This document shows, piece by piece, positions 12,001 to 24,396 of a stretch of 64,000 nt of DNA. The translations under genes and the position numbers were made by a program. The first letter of the stretch is position 1. Every line of letters starts with the position of its first letter. Source of the stretch: Eleusine coracana subsp. coracana (taxonomy: Eukaryota; Streptophyta; Magnoliopsida; Poales; Poaceae); contig CM064430.1 of assembly GCA_032690845.1 (NCBI GenBank), positions 3,706,949-3,770,948 on the forward strand, read 5' to 3'. The notes beneath the pieces are model-generated. The model was not told where the DNA came from. It did no database searches and was given only the letters and a program-made list of their open reading frames with translations.

Positions 12001-13112
12001 AGAGCTCAGAAGGAATCAGGAGACCAATTCGGGTGAGCGGCTCGCGGAGAAGGTCGGAGATGTCGGGTGGGTCGCGGGCGACGCCGAGCAGTCGGCGGCG
12101 GCGAAGCCGGCGTTCCGGCGGAACGGATGTGAGATATGGAGCCTAAAGGGTTCAGAAGGTTGCGCTGTGTACGGGGGAGGTCGCCGGAAAGAGTAATTGT
12201 ACGGGAACTCACCAGTCACCACAGCGGCGGAAATCGAAAAAGAGGTGGCGTTGCTGGCTTCCGATAGGGCGGCTCGATTCGCTGCGCTGACGGGGACTGG
12301 GGTGGAACGGTTTTGAAAGGAGGGGCAGGAAGTCATGGCGGCTCCGTGAGGGTGCTTGGCCTAGGCAGGGACGAAACGCCAGGGCGGCCGGGCGATGCGA
12401 GCTCGGCTCGACGGGCATTGGCGTGCTCGGACAGAGAGAGGAGGGAGCAGGGAGAGCGAGTGAAGGGGAGTAGAGAGCGAGGATTCCGGGGAGGGGTATG
12501 AGCGCCTCGGGGGTGGGATACTCGATCCGACCAGGAGGTGTCCCGGCCGATCGACGACTACCACGCGGCAGGCGCGAGCTCGGCAGCGATGGCGGCAACG
12601 AGAGTGTTTCCTCAGGCTGGCTGACGGGTGGGCCCCGCGGAGGTTTATTCTATTTCCAAAATTTCAAATTGCATTGACTTCTGAATTTCGTATCTTAATT
12701 TCTATTTATGTGTTGAGAAAACAAAAAATATGTGCATTCTCCACACGATGTGTACTTAATTTATAAAATGGATTTGCCTCCTACATTGGACTCAAATCTA
12801 AATGAGATTTTTTTTTTCAAATTTAGGTAGTTTTTGGGCATTTGGGCAATTATTTGGGACACTTTGTTATGGAGTAAATTTCTTTGGAATTGGCTTAAAA
12901 TTATATTTCACTACTCTCTACAAGATATATATTTTTTGGACCCAGGTTATGTTGGAAAATTTCAACTTGTAGTTCAATTGCACTCAACTTGATTTAAATT
13001 TTCAATGTTAACTAATTCAAATTCTGCTCAAATTTTTATTTTTGGGTCTACATACATGTGAGAGTTAGCCTAGGGTGATGTGCTGGTAATTCTTGACACC
13101 AGAGGTGTCACA
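9100..13112. repeat. Probable degenerate retrotransposon-derived region
   Basis: No real protein frame is found in 4 kb. A strongly GC-rich island (about 11735-12645) sits in an otherwise AT-rich region, and the stretch ends with GACACCAGAGGTGTCACA at about 13095-13112, the kind of terminus seen on grass LTR retrotransposons. The island contains many GGCCCA words. I could not find the matching left terminus, a second LTR, a primer-binding site or gag/pol motifs, so this is inference from composition and one end. It stops about 25 bp before the left boundary of block A. Confidence 0.35.
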
Positions 13113-13320
13113 AGCTTCGGCTCCTATAACTCTAAAATTCATTCACAATTCCAGGGGTTAAGCACTTTTACCATTTAGTCAAAGTCTATTGTAAAATTTG
13201 TACCAATTTTCGTCAGAAGCATTAGAAGGTACGTTAAAGGAGTTATCGGCCAAGGTAACACATAAATTACTACGAAAACAGCATCACTAAAGTAATAATT
13301 TAGCTGTTCTCTCATATATG

Positions 13321-16300
13321 CTACTTGTAATCTGATCCCATGGTATATTCAGATACGAGTTTGGAAAACAAGGAAGATTTGTCCTTTAGCAGCTTAGCTG
13401 GTGTATCTTGCTCTGCAATTTCACCTGTTTCAAAACATAAACATAGTTAGGAGCAACAAATATCAACATTTTGGGCTCGTGAGTTTGAGTATAAACTAAC
13501 CATTGTCCAGAAGCAGGACTTTGTCACAGCCAAGAACTGATGTAATACGATGAGCAATTGTAATCACAGTGCATTCAGGAAATTGAACTTTTAATGTATT
13601 TTGAATCAAATTATCTGTTATTGGATCCACAGAAGAAGTAGCTTCATCCAAAACCAAGACCTTTCTCCTTTTAAGAATTACCCTTCCCAAACAGACAAGC
13701 TGACGTTGACCTGCGCTCCAGTTTTTGCCATCTTCCATCACTGTATTAAAACACACACAAAGACTTATTATGACTTTAAGTGTTGTTTCTTTTCTTTCTT
13801 TCTTTTTTGAACCGGAAGTATTGTTTCTTTTACGACAAACAGACAAGCTGACCTTGACCTACACATAACTATTGTTTCTTTTACGACAAAAGCTAGTAGT
13901 TCATTCAAATAAGAGCAACAGGTGTTGTATTGATTCCTTCGTTTTCCATTGATGTTGCCAAAGGGCTTCCTCTCCAAATTCCTGTGTTTTTCATTTTCTA
14001 TAGGATTAGAGAAGTGCACCACCTCAATTTCTGTGTTTTTCCTATTCCTATGATTTTCCTATCCTATGTTCCAAAGGAGGCTTGAGAGAGAGAGAGAGAG
14101 AGAGAAGTCTTGAGAAGTTCTAGCAGATACCATACCTATGGAGTCAAGCTTGAGCTCGTTCTTTCTTACTTCATCGGCAAGATGACAAGAATTCAATGCC
14201 TACACATACACACAATATTTTAGCCACCAAAACAAAAAAAAGAATGTTGTAAAGGGAAAATTAGCATGTAGGTGCACAAATGAAGAAGAAATGAGATAAG
14301 TTTCATAATTAAACTTATATACCTCCCAAATTTCTTCATCACTATACTCCCCTAGAGGGTCAATATTGCTTCGCAGGGTCCCCTCGAACATAACAGGATC
14401 TTGTGGGATAATGCTCAATCTTGTCCGAAGATCATGCAGTCCAATAGTACAGATGTCAATGCCATCTATCAACATTTGTCCAGACCATGGGTCCACAATG
14501 CGAAATAATGCCTGAATCAAGGTTGATTTGCCACCACCTGTCCTTCCGACAATACCTGTCTTCTTTTCCCCTGGTAAGGTACAGGTCAGGCCTTTCAAAA
14601 CAGAAGGCAATTGTGGTGCATACCGTACCTGCATTGCATTAAGGCACTTGAGAAGAAGCACAATCAACTAGAATAATCTGTATCAGGAAATACTACATCC
14701 GTCCCAAAATATAAGTATTTCTAGTCATTTACTAGACCCATAGCATCTATAATAAACCTACCCAAGAGATTGCAAAGATTTATTAGAATCTGAACATCCA
14801 GAAACATTGCCAGGATCTGTTTGAGGTGGAGGGAGTATTAGTTTTCCACCTTAAGCATAGATTTAGTTTTCTATAATATTCTCAGAATATACCACTAACA
14901 TGGTCTGCAACACTCTTTTGATAGCATAAACAACATCAAAAACAAAAATGGCATGTTTATATCAGTATAATGTGGAACAATAAAAATGTTTTTTATATAC
15001 TGTTATGAAAACTATCCCGTAAAGAATTTTTTAAAGGAGGCAAGAGCTCTACATTTCATTGAGGTAGAAGAGGGTACAGACTAGGATTTACTCATGCTAA
15101 TAAGAATCAAAAGAAGAGCCAAAAGCAAAGTCAACAACTTGAAGAAAGAATTTTGGGGCCCTGTAATTGAAGCACGTGCGAAATCAATCTGAGCTTAAAA
15201 TTGTGGAACTCTAAAATTACTTATGCTAGTACAGCAAAAATTATACAAATCGAATTATATAATACATAAAAGTTGAGGAGACAAACATGCAAGTTACGAA
15301 GCTCAATCTCGCCCTTTATTGGCCATTGGAAATCTGGTCTACTTTCAGATAGTATAACGGTGGTTCAGAAGGAATATTTGCGTACTGCAAGATTCTTTCG
15401 ACGGATATCATTTTATTTTCCAAACTGCAGAGAACAGCAATAGCCCACCCTTGTAGCATGTTGAGACTTAGTCCATAAGTGACTGCAAGACCAGCAGTCT
15501 CTGTACAAAATATTATCAGGATGTTAGAACTTAGAAGTCATCGAGAACAGTTTCTATCAAGCTAGAAAAGGACAGATTTACTTACTTGGGTCGATTAGAG
15601 CTGTTGGCGAGGAAACCAGAAGTATCAATGTGAAGGAAAAAATCAAGGATGAAAGAATATCCAGGCGAAAGCACAACCATTCCATTGCAGCAGCATTATA
15701 TAAACTTGGACGAGATAAATTATCTATCAAACGTGCAATAGAACTGATAAATTGCCTTTCCTTTTGAAAGCATCTAATGATATCTGAGCCAGCTATTGAT
15801 TCCGTAAAATGCTGCATTACAGGAGCTCTGCAAACTCCAATCAACCTTTGCAACTCTCTAGCAGCATCTATATAGTATTGCTAAAATAGAAAAGGTGCAA
15901 GATATGATTAGGTGTCAAACGATGTAAGCAATACACATAATAATAATTGTGATATACAACTAATGAACTACGGTAAAATAATACCTTGACTAAAACTTTT
16001 ACTAATCTATCCAGCATAAGCATATATACAATATCAATGATGAATTCTTAAATTTATAATAATGCTTTTAGATTCTTCTCCATCACTCATGTTAAAGTCT
16101 GTCATAATTAATTTATAAAAACAACTGGCATAATTAATTTATATAAACAAACTAACATAAAACTAACCTGATACCACAGCGATGCAACAGTAATGGGGAT
16201 AAAAATTACAAATACTGGCCATGCAACCCGTGACATGAGAACAATAGTGCCTAGAATCTCAATGGCAGGAAATAGAAGATATCCCATCAGGTTGAAAACT

Positions 16301-19300
16301 CTAGTATCCACTGTGCTTTGGTCGGTTGAAGCCTATACAGTTTATTCAATTTTTGGCATTAAAAAATAATAGATAATAAGAAAGCATATTTCCAAGGAGG
16401 AAAAAGAAATATGATATTATGTAGTGAAAAATAATACTCTGAATGCAATTGCTTACTCTATTCAAGATACGCCCGCTAGGAGTGGAATCAAAGAAATACA
16501 TTGGAGCTCGGAATATGGAGTTATGCATCTTTTCAAATAGAACAGTGGCAGTCTTACATCCAGCCATGACAAGAAGATGTGACCGTATGAAGATGCACAA
16601 TGAGCTAATCAATGCTAATGCAACATATACAGTTATCATCAGCAAGCAACTGACTCGTGGTTTCACATTTTTAGACATCGGAGCAGCCCACGCCATCCAG
16701 AAATTGCTTCCAATTTGAAGAACTTGGAAAGTGATTTGAGCTAGCAAAATAAGTGGCACAAGTGCTCCAGTATATGCCATCGTAATATATTTCCAGTAGA
16801 CAATAAATCCAACCCGGCCTTTCTCCCTCTCTTCTTCTAGTACCAGCTGACCGTTATCAACAATTTCTTCTTCACTGTTGTCATCCTGTTTATCCTCAGC
16901 TATGACTAGGGTGTTTCCGTCACCATCAGGATGATATGTACTATCAAAATTGACATTAGGATGCTCCGACATGTTAAGGGTTGATAAGGCACCTTTATGG
17001 GATACAACAAATTCCATAAGCTCGTCACCAGACCTAAGAATTTCTTCGTAGTTCCCCAACTGTGTTATTTTTCCATCCCTCAGAACCTTAAAGATCAGAC
17101 AAAGTTTTTTGGTTTTACTAGCAATAATATGAGGAATGGAATTGGAACAGAGGAAAGTTGTGTATAGCAAAAAAGAAAAGCCTAGATAAACAATGCCAAC
17201 TTACGAGGAGAAGATCAGCTGAAGGCAAAAATTCAACATGATGGGTAACATATAGAACAGTTTTTGAAGCTAAAAATCCTAGCAAGCATTCCTGCAAATT
17301 GCAAATTATATATAGCCAGTAAGTCTCAAAGAACAGCAGCAAACAATGTTTCGAAATCTAGGACAGTTAGATTTCAAAACCCATATATAACAACATGCCA
17401 AAAATCAAATTGACAAGCTGTTGTTCAGCGCAGTGAAAAGAATGGATCTGCTGAAGGACACTCTAGTCTTTCCCAGACCTCTTAACACCCATTTTTTGTG
17501 CCCCTGATGTGTGCTAAGATTTATGGTCAAGGAGGGTTAGGATATGAGCTAAGAAGTCCCTGCGGACAAAAGAAGAGATATGGAACAGCAGCGGACTAGT
17601 GAATATGACAATAGCTCTATTTGGAATTATGACGCTTTCTTCAAGCATCAATTTATAGATATTTATTGCTAGGAGCCAAGACAAAGTCTAGTTCTTACAT
17701 ATTTGACACATATTAACAATTAGTATAAAATAAAAGGAATCTGTTGATTATGTCCAAATTTGTGTAAACTCTGCCAACAAAATAACTTAAAACACTTAAT
17801 TCTGATTGGATCAGAAAAATAAATAAACATGAATATTTGACTTTAAGATCTGGAGAACTTTTGTGTAGATTCAGGAATAAGTACCGAGTGTCATACAAAG
17901 GCTATGATTTTTACCAGTAGAATGTGTTAAAGGACATACTTTGAATAAGTGTAGCCCCGTACGAGCATCAAGGGCACTAAATGGATCATCAAATAGAAAG
18001 ATATCAGCATCTTGATACAAGGCACGAGCTATTTGTATCCTCTGTTTCTGTCCCCCACTTAAGTTGATTCCTCTCTCTCCTACAATTGTTTGGTCACCCC
18101 AAGGTAACGTGTCCAAGTCTTTTTTAAAAGAGCATGCTTCAAGGACCTTTTTGTACCTTTCTCTATTCATTTGTGTACCAAAAAGTACATTTTCCTCAAT
18201 TGTTCCACTTTGTATCCATGGTGATTGGCTGACAAAAGCAATTCTACCACAAGTTCTAACCTCTCCAGATATCTTCGGTATCTCACCAAGGATGCACGAC
18301 AGTAAGCTTGATTTACCAGACCCGACAGTTCCACATATAGCAACCCTCATTCCTTGTCGTACAGAAAAGTTCAGGTCTTGGAGAGTAGGCACCTCAGAAG
18401 ATTTATCCCAACAGAAGCGACCATTCGTCACCTCAATAGACTTACCTGCACTACCATTTGGAAGCTTAGTTACAGCATCACTTGCCGATTCCTCAAGGCG
18501 TAGGAATGAGCATATCCTGTCAAGTGATACTTTCGTTTGAATGATTGACGAGATTGTGTCCGGCAGACTGTAGATAGGGCCTTGCAACTGCTTAAATGTT
18601 GCCAGAGCAGATAATACTTTCCCTGCTTCTAATGGGATGCCCAAAAGTATGCAAGTTCCAAATGTTATCATAGCAACAAATGCAGAAGCACCAAAAAAGA
18701 CAGAAATAAGCATCGATGAGGTGTAGACATATTTCTTTATCCAGTGCATCTCTACCTTCCTCAACTCTTTTACCTTAGACAAGAAAGCCAACTCCCAACC
18801 TTGAAGCTTGAGAATGCGCATGTTCCGCAATATTTCAGACATAGAGCTCATTCTGGCATCCTTGCCGTTCATAGTTTTCTCTTGGTAATTCCGTTGGATT
18901 CTCCCCAAAGGTATGTTAGCCAACATTATCAAAACAGTGGCAGCAAGAGCAGCAAATGCTGCCAAGCCAAGAGTAGAGTATAAGATAACCATTGCAAGAC
19001 TAATTTGCACAGGTAGCAGCCAAAGTTCGTGCATAGACCAATTAAAATTTCCTACGCGCTCAGCATCAAGGCTCACCACATTGATCAGTTCTCCACTTGA
19101 GCTACCTTGCTTGGAATGACTAGAGAGGGCAAGACCCTTTTGGAAAATAATAGCAATAAGAGCTGAACGCACACGTATGCCTAGTTGTTGCGACCTGAAG
19201 AGCAAATGCCTTGATGAGAGACCTTCCACGAGCTGTGACACCACAAATGCCAGCACCAAAACGTATCCTTCTTTACTAGATCGTGGGGTTTCATTTAGAT

Positions 19301-19697
19301 AGTCAACAAAGTACTGGATAAGATAGGGACCAACATATGAAGTAACAGTACGGAGTAGGGCATAAACTGCAGTGACAATGATTAGTTTCCATGTTGTGAG
19401 CACAAGAGCTTTAACTAGCTTAACTGTTGTAACATCAGTGTGCTGTCCTGTAGCAGACATCGAGGAAATCTTTGATTTGAACTTAGGGCTAATTCCATGG
19501 ACACTGTCGCTGTCATCCAAGAATGGCACATCGTCAAGGTCTAGTGCTTTCCTCTTCCCAAGATCAAGTAAAGGAGCCATCCATGAAAATGTGATACTAC
19601 TAAACAATCCCACATCTGTGAAAATTGATCTATAGTTTGTTGCATCAGATAAATCAAACAAGGAAGACGATTCACGGTCCAAAAGTGGTTCCTTCAT
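13321..19697 (-). pseudogene. ABCC (MRP) transporter, frameshifted copy in block A
   Basis: Ten coding exons: 19697-17940, 17291-17205, 17086-16457, 16332-16168, 15880-15586, 15500-15287, 14628-14323, 14199-14136, 13740-13501 and 13424-13321, all with GT-AG borders; stop TAG at 13323-13321. The gene encodes TMD1, NBD1 (Walker A GTVGSGKS, signature LSGGQ, Walker B FLFDDP), TMD2 and NBD2 (GRTGGGKST, LVLDEATSSVD). Exon 6 is 214 nt against 215 nt in the block B copy: one C is missing after the PSEPP codons. The shifted frame hits TAA at 15318-15316, codon 1040 of about 1287, so NBD2 would be lost. No other disablement was seen, so the lesion is recent or could be a sequencing error. A 5' UTR intron (21072-19713) is likely. 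As in the other copy, no TMD0 is encoded. Confidence 0.85.
14693..14835. mobile_element. Stowaway MITE in intron 6 of the block A ABCC gene
   Basis: A 143-bp element with termini CTACATCCGTCCCA and, in reverse complement, CTCCCTCCACCTCA, flanked by TA on both sides (14691-14692 and 14836-14837). The same intron in the block B gene runs straight through this point, so the insertion came after the duplication. These ends and the TA target site are those of Stowaway (Tc1/mariner) MITEs. Confidence 0.85.
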
Positions 19698-19712
19698 TAT
19701 AGTGAGTAGATC

Positions 19713-21290
19713 CTGAATGCAAAACAATACTCTCTCTGGTCACGAAATATTGTCGTTTCAGACAAGTGGAAAGAACTGGGATTGACCTGCGGCTGCTTAT
19801 CCGCACAGTAATAAAAAAACAGAGGAGTAAACGCATGAAGGTAATATACTTATTTGTTAATTCAACATAAGGAGAGTGTTAGTTTCAACAGATCAGATCC
19901 TTGAATTGCATAAGTTAGCTAAGGCGTCGACAAAGCTTTAAATTTTCACATGCAACGAAATTGTTGTACATAGCATATTGTTAGAAAAACATAAGACGAA
20001 CAACCGAATAAAAGAAGTAATCTTGTTTAATTCAAGCGAAAAAACTACAAAAGAGGCAAAGCATACCAGGTAGCTTTTGTTGCAGAAGGGGGAAATTGTT
20101 TATCTTGAAAACAGGGGAACCGATTAGAGAACCGGAAACTTACCACAGAACCAGTACCTATTGTAGACCAGCAGTGTGGCTGCAACTTTCTTCCTTGTGG
20201 GAGACTAAGTATAGATTACAGAGAGATGGATCTGAAAATAATAAGGGAACCAAAACAAAAGCCAAAGAATATAATTATTGTTTATGTGCTAATAAAAGAT
20301 TCTATTTCCAAATATATGACATTTAGGCCAGCACATCCAAGTCCAATTTGAATTAAATTAGCTACGTAAACATTATATACTACTATTAAGGATGGAGGTC
20401 GTACCAAATATTCTGAAAAAAAATAGACCGAATGCAGAGTACGAGGTTTACCAGCCATTTTTATGGGTTGTTTTCTGCATATCATGGCAAATGAAATTAT
20501 GATGCAGGTTTATTATAATGAAATGGTGAGCAGGGGTTGGATTTGCATAAAACATTTAATTTTCATTATGATTTATTGACAAAGAAAATTCAGAGGATCT
20601 TTACGACAATTGCTCAAGAGGCTATGACTCTGAAGCGAGGTGCACTGTTTATCTGTCCACCGGAGTATGATAAACATCTATACATTGATTACCGCCCATA
20701 CCCGGCATAGATAGTAACCCCCTAGGACTTGGAGCACGGTGGGATCCCCACAAACTTATTTGAAAGTGTATTTGTATCTTAATTTATTTCTTTGCAAAAG
20801 AACAATTCTACTCCTTATTATATTTTGCAAAACCCCAGTTCCAAAACCCTAAAACCTATTACAAAGAATTTCAAACAAGAGAAACAACAACAGATTGCTC
20901 CAAGAAACTGTTTCAACAACAGACTGAATGAGGCAATCGACATCACTAATTTTTGGATTGAAATAGGCGCTTTCAACATTACCAGAGGTCCAACAGATGC
21001 ACAACCTAAGAGGAGGAGAGGAGGGATGAAAACGGGATTGATAGGATCGTGGATAGATGATTGATTACCGACCTTTCCTAGTTTGCCAGGTAGTCTTCCA
21101 GTTCTGTGTCTTGCTGGCCGCGACTCGATCTGGAACTCGACGCTGATGGTGGCCTTGGAGTGTCTCAGAGACCTGGCGGAAGACTGGATGAAACTGGCGG
21201 CGACGCGGCTTCTAACGGGAATCGCCGAGTGATGGACTACGTGACGTGCGATCAGCGGCTCGTTATCGCGTATCCCCTGTTGCCAGTGTT
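19713..21290 (-). promoter_or_regulatory. 5' UTR intron and upstream region of the block A ABCC gene
   Basis: A conserved donor GAAAG|GTCGGTAATCAATC at 21073/21072 and an acceptor TTGCATTCAG at 19713 define a probable 5' UTR intron; the block B gene has the same pair. The upstream exon (above 21073) resembles its block B counterpart but has no shared long open frame. No membrane-segment coding is visible here, which argues against a hidden TMD0 exon. Confidence 0.5.
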
Positions 21291-21294
21291 ATTA

Positions 21295-22291
21295 CAGCAT
21301 CTCCAAGAGCTCCCCAATAGTTATCTCTAAATTAAATTATTGGAATTTATTATAAAAATCATTCTCCAATAGCTCCTCTAAACATTTCCCTGTTTTTATC
21401 CTCTCCCTAAATCTACCTCAATCTTAGCTAAAACAAGGGAAAAATTTGAGATCCCTAATCCCTCTCGTCCCGCGTTGGCGGCAATTTTGACGACAATTTT
21501 CCTCCAGCAAAATATGGAACCCGCTCGAGACCGCACGACAAAACACGACCACTCCTCCTCCGACCATGCTGGCCCCGCTCCTCCGGCCAGCGCCGCTGCC
21601 GCTCCACCTCGGGCCAGCGTCGCCCCCGCTCCTCCTCCGGTCGCCGCCGCCTCCGCTCGTCCTCGGGTCGCGCCGTCTCCTCTCCTCCTCGAGCCAGCAC
21701 GCCCCCTCCTCCGGTCGCTGCTGCCTCCGCTCATCCTCGTGTCGCGCCGCCTCCCCTCCTCCTCGAGCCAGCACGCCCCCGCTCCTTCTCCGGTCGCGAT
21801 TGCCTCCGCTCGTCCTCGGGTCGCGCCCCTGCTCCTTCTCCGTACGTCGCGCTCCACTCTTCCTCCGAACGATGCGCCACCTTTGCTGCTCCTCCTCGAG
21901 ACACGCCCCCGCACCTCCTCTAGACGACGCATTGCCCTCGGCCCCTGCTCCTCCTCAGACCGTGCCGCCCCCGCTCCTCCTTGGTCCATGCCACCCCGCT
22001 CCTCCTCGGGATGCAATGCGAGACGAGCACGACGTGTTTGTGAGTGGCGTGCATATCTACTGATGCAATGCGAGACGAGCACGACGGAGACGGCGGGATT
22101 GTTCTGAACCAAAATCAGTCTTGGGTAATTAAGAAAAGGCCATGCTGTCATGGTTCAATTTAAAATGATTTTTAGTCCACTTTTAGGGGGACTGTTGGAG
22201 GAGGAGAGAAAATATGACCTTGTTATTTTTTGGGTTGCTCCCAAAAAGAGTTTTTTGGGAGTCTTTTTTTGGGAAGCTCTTGAAGATGCTC
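21295..22291. mobile_element. PIF/Harbinger-type non-autonomous element, 997 bp
   Basis: The ends are CAGCATCTCCAAGAGCTCCC on the left and, in reverse complement, GAGCATCTTCAAGAGCTTCC on the right, with a 3-bp target duplication TTA at 21292-21294 and 22292-22294. The TIR and the TTA site fit PIF/Harbinger. The interior (about 21537-22030) is GC-rich and made of short imperfect tandem units that give long, low-complexity Arg/Glu/Ala-rich frames on one strand and Pro/Ser-rich ones on the other. These frames are compositional artefacts, not genes. It lies about 220 bp upstream of the block A ABCC 5' UTR donor. Confidence 0.75.
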
Positions 22292-22486
22292 TTACTAACC
22301 GATAGGAGTCCCGGGCTCCCAGCTCCCTTCCCTTGGATAGAACTAATAAAGATATAGGTAGTTAAGGAAGGGGCATTATCTCTTCTTTCCTCTAGCAAGA
22401 AAACATATCTTCTTTCCTCCGTTCAAATTAATTTAATGACTCTTGCTAATTATCAGCTGACTGAAAGTTGGCATTACTTTTTATAA

Positions 22487-22995
22487 GGGTTAATTATAAA
22501 AACCACCTCATAATTTAGATAAAGTTTGAGATTCCTGCTCATAAGTTATTTTATTATAAATCCTTATTTCGTACATTAAGTTTTATTGGAAAAACCACCC
22601 CAATTTTTATATGTTTAAATCATTCTTTTTGTTTATTTGAAGTAGTCAATGGTGTTTTAGCCAAACATACGAAATTTTAAAAGTATAATCTTTATATTTT
22701 CATAGTGAATATGTAGCAAAATATCAATTAAAGTTTGAGGTTTGGACACATTCTTCATGAAATTAAGAGGAATTTAACACACTAAAATCTTTAACAAAGG
22801 TAAACTTGTTTAACTTAGCTTTTTTTAAAAAAAAAATTATATTGATGAAAACATATGAAATCACTTAAACATATGTCAATTGGGGTGGTTTTTGCAACAA
22901 ACACATTGGGTGCATGGGATTTTACAACAAAAAAGACTTATGGGTGGGAACGTTAAACTTTAAGTGATTTATAGGGTGGTTTATATAATTATCCC
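22487..22995. mobile_element. Unclassified terminal-inverted-repeat element, ~0.5 kb
   Basis: The left end is GGGTTAATTATAAAAACCAC and the right end in reverse complement is GGGATAATTATATAAACCAC, with the similarity continuing a further ~10 bp. Inside, a second inverted pair around 22590-22610 and 22878-22895 (AACCACCCCAATTT / AATTGGGGTGGTTT) makes a long hairpin. It is AT-rich, with no open frame. No target duplication recognised, so the superfamily is left open. Confidence 0.6.
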
Positions 22996-23309
22996 TACTT
23001 TCAATCAACTCTCTAAGTCATTAGATTTAAATCTAGTAGTTTATAATTATTATATAGATAATCCTAAGTAAATCAAAATACAAAACAACTTACCATCAAC
23101 TGAAAGCTTTCAGATGATTGAAGCCTAGAAAATATGCTAATTTAGAAGATGCATCTGTTATCTATCCAGCTTTGCGTGGTAAATGTTGATCATCATGCAT
23201 CATCGTCACAAATTAAATTGCAAAATTCCTTTTTTCGACTGAAACTTACATTTTGTTTCAGTCGATGGTTGCTTCGTCCCATACCCTGCCCCATGAGATC
23301 CAATGCTTA

Positions 23310-24393
23310 CATTACTAGAATTTGGCACTATAGCAGCGGGCCAAAAGGGGTCTTAGTGGTGGAACACTAAAACACCACTGAGACCCTGCCACTATTTTTT
23401 ACAAACTTAGTAGCGGGCTAGTGCCCGCTACAGACAAACATGGTAGTACAACAAAAAAAAGGCGTTAGTGGCGGTCTACGGATTGCCGCCGATGCCATAC
23501 CTAAACGCTATGAATTACAAAATAAGCTAGGGTTTAATTATACTAATCCCTAATCACGCCTCTGCTAATTGTTGTTACCCGCCGTGCGTCGTCCGTGCCC
23601 GCCTGGCGCTAATTAAGTGCCCACCGGAGCCGGCGGTGGAGAAGGGGGCGCTGGGACCTCCACCGGAGCCGGTGGTTGAGGAGGGGCCGGTGTGAGCTCC
23701 ACGGCGGCCTCCACCGAGCCGTCCGCGTGTACCGGCGCCGCTGCGCCGAGGGCTGAGCACCACTAGGCCCGGAGGTGAAGAGGGGAGGCGGTGGCCAGTG
23801 TTGGCGTAGACGACCGCCACCCGGCCCCACGAGCTCCAACGGCGCCTGCCACCCACGGCGGTGCGGTGGCCGGAGGTGAGGGAGGAAGGGAGGGAGGAGA
23901 GGAGGCGGATGTGGAGGTGGGAGGTCGGAGGGAGGGAGGCGGATCGGTAGGTGGCCAGAGGGAGGAGGAGGAGGCGGCTGGAGGGAGGAGGCGGTGCGCG
24001 GCCGGAGGAAGGAGGCGGCGGATGCGGCTCCGGTGGCGGAGGAGGCCAGAGGGCGAGGCGCGGCGGTGGGCCGGAGGAGGAGGCCCGAGGGTGAGGCATG
24101 GCGGTGCACCGCCTCCTTATTTATATACTTTGCGTGCACCACCTCCTTTTCTGATGGGCCCGCCACTATTGGGCCTCTAGGCCATAGCGGCAGGCCCAAA
24201 TGTGCCCGCTACTGCAGTGCTAAGTACAGTAGCGGACACCATAAAATTAGTAGCGGGCGAGATGTGCCCGCTACTAATTTTATGACCGTAGCTACGGTCG
24301 AGCTATTTTCCTGCAATTTGTTGCGGTCTCTTCAGATGTCCGCTACTGAGGGAAAAATGACGCCCGCCATTGTAGTGAGTTTTTGTAGTAGTG
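23310..24393. mobile_element. CACTA (En/Spm-type) non-autonomous element, 1.1 kb
   Basis: The right end TTTTTGTAGTAGTG is a classical CACTA terminus and the left end is a diverged CATTACTAGAATTTGG. A 3-bp duplication TTA flanks both (23307-23309 and 24394-24396). Subterminal copies of TAGTAGCGGGC and related words in both orientations are typical of the superfamily. The middle (about 23575-24110) is GC-rich with long Pro/Ser/Arg-rich open frames on both strands, which I regard as artefacts of composition. No transposase is present. Confidence 0.75.
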
Positions 24394-24396
24394 TTA

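Noticed and set aside
11695..12598. Open frames in the GC-rich island
   Set aside because: Overlapping frames on both strands without domains; more likely repeat DNA.
14083..14106. (GA)n tract in intron 8 of the block A ABCC gene
   Set aside because: Ordinary intronic microsatellite; absent from copy B but not otherwise notable.
21396..22151. Long Arg/Glu/Gly-rich open frame (251 codons, minus) and Pro/Ser-rich frames on the plus strand
   Set aside because: They lie inside the GC-rich tandem core of a Harbinger-type element; lack of stops is due to composition.
23575..24199. Long Pro/Ser-rich open frames in the CACTA element
   Set aside because: Low complexity, open on both strands, no motif, bounded by transposon ends.
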